From Arthrobacter sp. SLBN-83 (GTDB taxonomy: Bacteria > Actinomycetota > Actinomycetes > Actinomycetales > Micrococcaceae): DNA of 64,000 bases. Within the stretch, counting starts at the first letter, position 1; each line of letters opens with the position of its first letter. The notes under the pieces are model-generated. The model made no database searches. It worked only from the letters and a program-made list of their open reading frames with translations, and had not been told where the DNA came from. The translations under genes were made by a program, and so were the position numbers. Location: NCBI RefSeq assembly GCF_006715285.1, contig NZ_VFMX01000001.1, forward strand, positions 2,852,001 to 2,916,000. The letters are read 5' to 3'. This document shows positions 59,198 through 64,000 of this stretch, piece after piece.

Positions 59198-59206
59198 TTG
59201 TCCACA
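59198..59206 (+). promoter_or_regulatory. DnaA-box-like 9-mer upstream of tadA
   Basis: TTGTCCACA, the actinobacterial DnaA-box form, lies 98 bases before the TadA start in a 262-base gap that otherwise shows nothing clear. A second copy of this form is at 11815-11823 between lpqB and comF-like. Isolated copies could regulate neighbouring genes or be chance. Confidence 0.28.
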
Positions 59207-59303
59207 GCTTTATCCGTATGACTTGGCAGCCTGTTCCCTGCTCTTTAGGCTGGACCTCAGTCGCACTGCCTCCGCCGGGGGCGGCAGTTGTATGGGGGAA
59301 CAT

Positions 59304-60527
59304 ATGGACGCGCTGGGAATAGTCGAGGACGAAGTCCGCGAGCTTATTCGCCGCCGCGGGCTGGACCCGCTCAGGCAGGCGGGCGAGGTCCGTCGATTGG
59401 TCGAAGCCGCAGTCACCGACTACGACGAACGGGCCCTGATGGGACCCCTTCCGCCCCTTGGGCCCCTTGACGCGGCCCGTCGGTTCCTTTTCGACGCAGT
59501 CGCAGGGTTCGGCGTACTTCAACCCCTCCTCGATGATCCCTCCATTGAGGAGATCTGGCTCAACGCCCCCAACGAAATCTACGTGGCGCGCAACGGCGAG
59601 TCAGAGCTGACGTCGATCAGCCTTTCGGAGCAGCAGGTGCGGGACCTGGTGGAGCGCATGCTCAAAAGCTCCGGCAGAAGGCTGGACATGTCCTCCCCTT
59701 TTGTCGACGCCGCTTTACCTGACGGCTCCAGGCTGCATGTTGTTATTCCGGACGTGACCCGCCGCCACTGGGCGGTGAACATCCGCAAGTTCGTCGTTAA
59801 AGCAAGCCGTCTTGAACATCTGGTGGAGTTGGGGACGCTGACTCCCCAGGCCGCACGGTTTCTCGGTGCCGCAGTCTCCAGCGGCCTCAATATCCTCGTT
59901 TCCGGGGCCACGCAGGCAGGTAAGACAACCATGCTTAACTGCCTGGCGGCCAGCATCGGAAGCCGGGAGCGCGTCATCACTGTTGAGGAAATATTCGAGC
60001 TTCAGTTCCCGCTCCGGGATGTCGTGGGACTGCAGTGCAGACAGCCGAACCTCGAAGGTGAGGGCGAAATTCCACTGCGTCGACTGGTGAAGGAGGCTCT
60101 GCGGATGCGTCCGGACCGGTTGGTAGTGGGGGAGGTGCGGGAGGCCGAGAGCCTGGACATGCTAATCGCTCTTAATAGCGGTCTTCCTGGCATGTGTACC
60201 GTCCACGCCAACTCGGCACAAGATGCAGTAACCAAAATCTGCACACTCCCGTTGCTCGCCGGTGAGAACATTTCCAGCGCTTTCGTCGTCCCCACTGTTG
60301 CGTCCTGCATAGACCTCGTGGTGCACTGCAGCCGGCACGCCGACGGGCGGCGGCAAGTAACCCAAGTCCTGTCATTGGGACGCCGCGTGGAAAACGGCGT
60401 TATCGAATCGTCTCTGGTCTTTGCCCTGGAAAACGGGGTCCTGCAGCCGCGGGCCAACGCCATGCCAGCAGCGGAGAAGTTTTCGAAGGCAGGGTACGAC
60501 GTCGCCGCGCTGCTGGATCCGCGATGA
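59304..60527 (+). CDS. tadA: TadA/CpaF-type pilus assembly ATPase
   Basis: 407 residues from the ATG at 59304 (GGGGGAA upstream); an in-frame ATG at 59292 and an open frame to 59118 are possible. N-terminal helices (MDALGIVEDEVRELIRRRGL) precede the secretion ATPase core: VLQPLLDDPSIEEIWLNAPN, the Walker A region LVSGATQAGKTT where GATQAGKT replaces the usual GGTGSGKT, an Asp-box VITVEEIFELQF, Walker B RLVVGEVREAESLDML, and the His box GMCTVHANSAQDA. The enzyme powers assembly of Flp/Tad pili. It overlaps tadB by four bases. First gene of the cluster. Confidence 0.92.
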   Translation: MDALGIVEDEVRELIRRRGLDPLRQAGEVRRLVEAAVTDYDERALMGPLPPLGPLDAARRFLFDAVAGFGVLQPLLDDPSIEEIWLNAPNEIYVARNGESELTSISLSEQQVRDLVERMLKSSGRRLDMSSPFVDAALPDGSRLHVVIPDVTRRHWAVNIRKFVVKASRLEHLVELGTLTPQAARFLGAAVSSGLNILVSGATQAGKTTMLNCLAASIGSRERVITVEEIFELQFPLRDVVGLQCRQPNLEGEGEIPLRRLVKEALRMRPDRLVVGEVREAESLDMLIALNSGLPGMCTVHANSAQDAVTKICTLPLLAGENISSAFVVPTVASCIDLVVHCSRHADGRRQVTQVLSLGRRVENGVIESSLVFALENGVLQPRANAMPAAEKFSKAGYDVAALLDPR

Positions 60528-61381
60528 TCGCGGCGCTGGTGGGAACGGCGGCGGGGGTTGGCTTCTTCCTGGTTTGGTGGTCCTGTTGGGAAACGCCGGA
60601 CCATGGAAAGCGGGAGCGGAAACCGGGCCGGCTGGCAGACCTGCTCGCGGGCGCCGGGGTAGATAAAGTCTCACCCCGCGGTTTGGTGGGGACTTGCCTT
60701 GGGCTCGGGGTATTCGTGGCACTGGTCTTCTATGGTCTGAGCCGCTCCTGGCCTATCGCCTGTTGCTTCGCCCTTTTCGGCGGCTGGCTGCCAGTCACTC
60801 TCCTCCGGTGGAGGGCTAAAAAGAGGACGGCCATGCTCCGTCAACTCTGGCCTGACGTTGTTGATCACCTTCGCTCCGCAATCCGGGCAGGCCTGCCCTT
60901 GCCTGAAGCCCTTATCCAGCTTGGTGACAAAGGGCCCGAGGACCTGCGGCCAATCTTCCGGGAGTTCGGGGCTGACTACCGCGCCGGCGGCCAATTCGAT
61001 GGTTCTCTAAACAAGCTGAAACATCGGCTCGCCGATCCCGTGGCTGACCGCATCATCGAAGCACTCCGGCTGACACGGGAAGTGGGCGGGTCAGACCTGG
61101 GAAAGCTCCTGGGGACCTTGGCAGAATTCCTGCGCGAAAATGCCCGCACCCGCAGTGAACTTGAGGCACGCCAGTCCTGGACCATCAATGCGGCCCGGCT
61201 CGCCGTTGCTGCGCCCTGGATTGTCATGATTCTGCTGGCCACCAGACCGGAAGCAATCCAGGCCTACAACACGCCCGCGGGCGCCGCAGTGCTGCTCGGT
61301 GGGCTGGTGGTTTCGCTGGTTTGCTACACAGTGATGTTGAAAATCGGGGCGCTGCCGCAGGACGAAAGGGTGTTGCGTTGA
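60524..61381 (+). CDS. tadB: TadB-type inner-membrane protein (type II secretion F domain)
   Basis: 285 residues. Two N-terminal membrane segments (about 2-18 and 48-92 region), the cytoplasmic GspF-type domain (DVVDHLRSAIRAGLPLPEAL, then ADRIIEALRLTREVGGSDLG, then RARSELEARQSWT-like end) and two C-terminal segments. With TadC it forms the membrane platform on which the ATPase acts. Stop overlaps the next ATG by one base (TGATG). Confidence 0.9.
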   Translation: MIAALVGTAAGVGFFLVWWSCWETPDHGKRERKPGRLADLLAGAGVDKVSPRGLVGTCLGLGVFVALVFYGLSRSWPIACCFALFGGWLPVTLLRWRAKKRTAMLRQLWPDVVDHLRSAIRAGLPLPEALIQLGDKGPEDLRPIFREFGADYRAGGQFDGSLNKLKHRLADPVADRIIEALRLTREVGGSDLGKLLGTLAEFLRENARTRSELEARQSWTINAARLAVAAPWIVMILLATRPEAIQAYNTPAGAAVLLGGLVVSLVCYTVMLKIGALPQDERVLR

Positions 61382-62319
61382 TGGTTGCTTCCCCTGCCGC
61401 CGCAATCTGCGGGATTGCCTTGGGCCTCGGATTATGGCTCGTTATCTTCCGGTCTCCTCCCATGCGCCCCATAACGTTGGCTGAACGGATCGAGCCGCAG
61501 CTGAAGTCCCAGAACCTGGAGTCGCGGCTCCTGCGCGCCGGGGAGCAGAACCTCACGCCATTCGGCCCCCTTGAACGGATTCTCCGGCCGGTCTTCCGGG
61601 ACTGGCTCACCACCTTGGGAAAACTCAACCCCTCGCCCGGGGCCACTGCCAGGCGACTCGCCCAAGCCGGAATCAACAAACCTCCCCTTGACTTCCGTGC
61701 AGAGCAATTGCTGTGGGCTGCGGCCGGTTTTGTCGTCTCACTGATCGTCGTCCTGATCGGAGCAGCAGCCGGCAGGTTCAACCCGGTTTTTTCGGCGGCG
61801 GTGATCATCGGCAGTGCCGCAGCAGGTTTCGTGCTGCGGGACTACTGGCTGGGTGTCCAAGTTCGCCGGCGGGAAACGCGGATGATGGCGGAGTTTCCCA
61901 GTCTTGCCGAATTGATGGCCCTGGCCGTTGGCGCGGGGGAGAGCGCAACGGGCGCTTTGGACCGTGTGTGCAGGAGTGCGAAGGGTGAACTGTCCAAGGA
62001 GTTTTCGAAGATCCTAGCGGAGACAAGAGCCGGCAAGCCCTTGGTGCTGGCCCTTCAGGAGTTTTCTGCACGAACCGACCTTGCACCTCTGGTCAGGTTC
62101 GTCGACGGGATCATCGTGGCAGTGGAAAGAGGAACACCGTTGGCGGATGTGCTCCGTGCGCAGGCGCAGGACGTACGCGATTCAGCAAAGCGCGACCTTA
62201 TGGAAGCTGCCGGGAAGAAGGAGATCGCGATGATGGTGCCCTTGGTTTTCGGAGTGCTTCCCCTAACCGTCGTCTTCGCGGTATTTCCCGGCATCGCCGC
62301 CATCAACCTGGGCTTCTGA
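61381..62319 (+). CDS. tadC: TadC-type inner-membrane protein (type II secretion F domain)
   Basis: 312 residues from the ATG at 61381, coupled to tadB. Membrane segments at about 5-24, 112-135, 137-160 and 285-305 frame a GspF-type domain (MMAEFPSLAELMALAVGAGE, then RFVDGIIVAVERGTPLADVL, then RDLMEAAGKKEIAMMVPLVF). It pairs with TadB in the platform. It is followed after 74 bases by the pilin-like gene. Confidence 0.9.
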   Translation: MVASPAAAICGIALGLGLWLVIFRSPPMRPITLAERIEPQLKSQNLESRLLRAGEQNLTPFGPLERILRPVFRDWLTTLGKLNPSPGATARRLAQAGINKPPLDFRAEQLLWAAAGFVVSLIVVLIGAAAGRFNPVFSAAVIIGSAAAGFVLRDYWLGVQVRRRETRMMAEFPSLAELMALAVGAGESATGALDRVCRSAKGELSKEFSKILAETRAGKPLVLALQEFSARTDLAPLVRFVDGIIVAVERGTPLADVLRAQAQDVRDSAKRDLMEAAGKKEIAMMVPLVFGVLPLTVVFAVFPGIAAINLGF

Positions 62320-62393
62320 TGGGCGCCAGACCCGAGACCGCCCTTCAGCAACAATTTGCATGTCCCCTCTAGGAAACAGGAATAGGACGCAGG

Positions 62394-62690
62394 ATGAAAA
62401 CCATGGGAACCCGCTTTGTGATGCTGCTTATTGGCCTTGCGGCCTTGCTCCAGTTAGAGGTGAGACGGACGGCCCGGCAGCACCGTCTTGGGGGCGGACA
62501 GCGCAGCGATGAACAGGATAACGGCGAATTGACCGTGACGAACCGAGGCGATGATCCTGAACGCGGTGACGTTCCGGGATGGGTGATGATAACCCTGATG
62601 TCCGCCGTCCTGGTCGCAGCACTGTTGGCGCTTGCAGGCCCGGCACTGGAGGCGATGTTCAACCAGGCAATGGACAAGGTGGGGAACTGA
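62394..62690 (+). CDS. Small Tad-cluster protein, pilin-like
   Basis: 98 residues. A short hydrophobic start (FVMLLIGLAALLQL) and a polar middle lead to a second hydrophobic helix (WVMITLMSAVLVAALLALAG) and an amphipathic end LEAMFNQAMDKV. The second half has the size and shape of a Flp pilin: a Gly-Asp-Val-Pro-Gly-Trp turn precedes the helix, in the place where the prepilin cleavage site would be. The usual Flp glutamate and tyrosine after the site (G/xxxxEY) are missing. The position between TadC and TadE is where pilin genes are often found in actinobacteria. I think it is the major subunit candidate but cannot prove it. Confidence 0.7.
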   Translation: MKTMGTRFVMLLIGLAALLQLEVRRTARQHRLGGGQRSDEQDNGELTVTNRGDDPERGDVPGWVMITLMSAVLVAALLALAGPALEAMFNQAMDKVGN

Positions 62691-62693
62691 ACC

Positions 62694-63110
62694 ATGACGG
62701 CGTCCGCTCCCGGGCCGGCTGTGCAGCCTGAGTTGTCCCGGCACGGCGAGCGGGGTTCGGCCGTTGTGGACTTTGTCCTTGTCGGGGCGCTGCTGACGAT
62801 GTTCTTCCTGGCGATCATCCAGCTGACGCTTGTATTGCACGTCCGGAATACGCTCATTGATGCGGCTGCATCAGGGGCGCGCTATGGGACCCTTGCTGAC
62901 CGCACCGCCTCCGACGCCGAGGAACGAACGCGCAGGCTCATAAGCATGGCGTTGAACCAAGGCTTTGCGGAGCAGATCAATACCCGGGAAGTAAACGTGC
63001 AAGGGATGCGCACACTGGAGGTGACGGTCCGGTCTCCTATGCCCGTTATTGGTCTGATCGGACCGCGGGACATGCTGGAGGTGAAAGGGCATGCGGCCAT
63101 TCAGCCCTGA
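62694..63110 (+). CDS. TadE-like pseudopilin
   Basis: 138 residues. After a polar start the TadE motif ERGSAVVDFVLVGALLTMFF runs into a single membrane helix; the remainder is extracytoplasmic (LVLHVRNTLIDAAASGARYG and on). TadE-like proteins are minor pilins processed by the Tad prepilin peptidase; no such peptidase is in the window. Its end overlaps the next gene by 20 bases. Confidence 0.87.
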   Translation: MTASAPGPAVQPELSRHGERGSAVVDFVLVGALLTMFFLAIIQLTLVLHVRNTLIDAAASGARYGTLADRTASDAEERTRRLISMALNQGFAEQINTREVNVQGMRTLEVTVRSPMPVIGLIGPRDMLEVKGHAAIQP

Positions 63111-63720
63111 TGCCTCCCGCTCCACATCATCGCGCGGGGCCACGGTACGGTCCTGTTCCAACGCCCACCTGCGCTTTCGGGCGCGGCTGGCAGAAGTGCT
63201 GTGCCTGCAGAGACCGGCCGAAAACGAGCCGGGTTGCGCCGCCCAAGGGCCTGGGCAGGGCGCCGTATCCAAACCTTCCATACTGGCCCATGCTGTCCGA
63301 CAAACGGACCGCCCGCATGAGCACGGAAGCGCGGTAGTCGAGTTCACCTTCCTTGCACTCCTGTTGATGGTCCCGCTCGTGTACTTCGTGATTACGGTTG
63401 GCCAGATCCAGGGAGGCTCTTTTGCGGTGGTGGGAGCCGCAGACCAGGCAGCGAAGGTTTTTGTCGCCCAGCCCGATTCCTCCACGGCGCAGGCCGCCGC
63501 GGAGCAGGCGGTGGCCCTTGCCCTATCCGACTTCGGGCACCAGCCGGACCGCGCCACCGTGACCGCCGCCTGCAATCCCGCGGACTGCCAGGCGGCGGGC
63601 ACTGCGGTAACAGTGACTGTAAGCCTGAGTGTGCCCCTGCCGTTCATGCCGTTTGCCGAAGGGTTGTCCGCAACAGAGGTGGAAGCGTCTTCCACCCAGC
63701 TCGTAGGTCGGTACCGGTGA
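63091..63720 (+). CDS. TadE/TadG-like minor pseudopilin
   Basis: 209 residues if translation starts at 63091, inside the end of the previous gene; the first 75 residues are odd in composition (rich in R, S, P and C), so the real start may be later, such as the GTG at 63196. The core is EHGSAVVEFTFLALLLMVPL followed by one membrane helix and an extracytoplasmic part with two cysteines (AACNPADCQAAG). It resembles TadE/TadG proteins of actinobacterial Tad clusters. Stop overlaps the next gene by four bases (GTGA). Confidence 0.82.
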   Translation: MRPFSPDASRSTSSRGATVRSCSNAHLRFRARLAEVLCLQRPAENEPGCAAQGPGQGAVSKPSILAHAVRQTDRPHEHGSAVVEFTFLALLLMVPLVYFVITVGQIQGGSFAVVGAADQAAKVFVAQPDSSTAQAAAEQAVALALSDFGHQPDRATVTAACNPADCQAAGTAVTVTVSLSVPLPFMPFAEGLSATEVEASSTQLVGRYR

Positions 63721-64000
63721 GTCGCAGGGAAGCGGACGAAAGCGGACAGCTGATGGTCATGATCCTCGGCTACGTGCTCTTGGCGCTTTTGGTGGCGACG
63801 GTGGTCACCGGCATAACCGCGGTGTACCTGGAGCACAAGCGCCTCTTGTCCTTGGCGGACGGAGCGTCCCTGGCCGCGGCCGACAGCTACACACTGGGCG
63901 AAGTCTCAGCAGAGGGGGGAAGCCCATCCGCTGTCCTCAACCCCGCCCGGGTCCGAAATGTGGCCGCAGATTTCGTCGCCAGGAGCCCCGCCGCGCAGCG
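63717..64000 (+). CDS. TadG-like pilus assembly protein, N-terminal part
   Basis: Open from the GTG at 63717 to the end of the window (94 codons). It begins VSRREADESGQLMVMILGYV, then a hydrophobic helix (LLALLVATVVTGITAVYL) and LLSLADGASLAAADSYTLGE, the DGASLAAA pattern of TadG/Flp-associated secreted proteins. The C-terminal part is outside the window. Co-translated with the preceding pseudopilin gene. Confidence 0.83.
   Translation, partial: MSRREADESGQLMVMILGYVLLALLVATVVTGITAVYLEHKRLLSLADGASLAAADSYTLGEVSAEGGSPSAVLNPARVRNVAADFVARSPAAQ

Overview
The window is chromosomal DNA of a high-GC Gram-positive bacterium, most likely a member of the Micrococcaceae (Arthrobacter/Pseudarthrobacter-like). 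This rests on the actinobacterial block mtrA-mtrB-lpqB-comF-hpf-secA, on the pairing of a WhiB1-type regulator with a PdtaS-type kinase, on the Rv3235-like protein, the very large NAD-dependent glutamate dehydrogenase, and the RmlC-RmlD fusion. Family names come from recognising motifs; no database search was possible.

Layout. (1) 1-7.2 kb: the tail of a MetE-like gene, then a leftward envelope operon (membrane protein with a GGQAY-repeat tail, DUF4129, DUF4350, MoxR ATPase, DUF58) and a DUF4166 gene. (2) 7.4-17.9 kb: rightward housekeeping block: MtrA/MtrB two-component system, LpqB lipoprotein, ComF-like protein, hibernation factor, YcaQ-like DNA glycosylase, SecA. (3) 17.9-22.4 kb: Rv3235-like protein, LysM protein, an uncharacterised protein with two small-barrel-like repeats, a small HTH protein, and a CpaB-like/CpaE-like pair of Tad pilus type. 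(4) 22.5-29.9 kb: NAD-glutamate dehydrogenase, PdtaS-like kinase, WhiB1-like regulator, a small membrane protein. (5) 30-34.1 kb: a lone FHA-FtsK/SpoIIIE ATPase of EssC/EccC type. (6) 34.3-59.0 kb: a long cell-surface polysaccharide region. It holds an acetyltransferase, UDP-galactopyranose mutase, a GlfT2-like transferase, an ABC exporter pair, a DUF6541 protein, a flippase, several GT2 transferases, a DUF2304/GtrB-like pair, RmlABCD, a secreted GH25 muramidase, GtrA, a DUF2142 protein and an acyltransferase. (7) 59.3-64 kb: a Tad-type cluster (TadA, TadB, TadC, a pilin-like small protein, two TadE-like proteins and the start of a TadG-like protein), cut by the window end.

How the parts fit. 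The polysaccharide region can make dTDP-rhamnose and UDP-galactofuranose, polymerise them with GT2 enzymes, export product by an ABC route and/or a flippase, and decorate it through lipid-linked sugars (GtrA, GtrB-like, GT-C-like membrane proteins) and acylation. The Tad machinery is split into two loci 37 kb apart inside this window, with core genes between them. No tRNA, rRNA, CRISPR array, transposase or integrase was seen. No gap between genes exceeds 300 bases. The longest (47,024-47,261, 55,249-55,538, 57,687-57,937 and 59,042-59,303) hold only the hairpins and short sites listed, or nothing I recognise.
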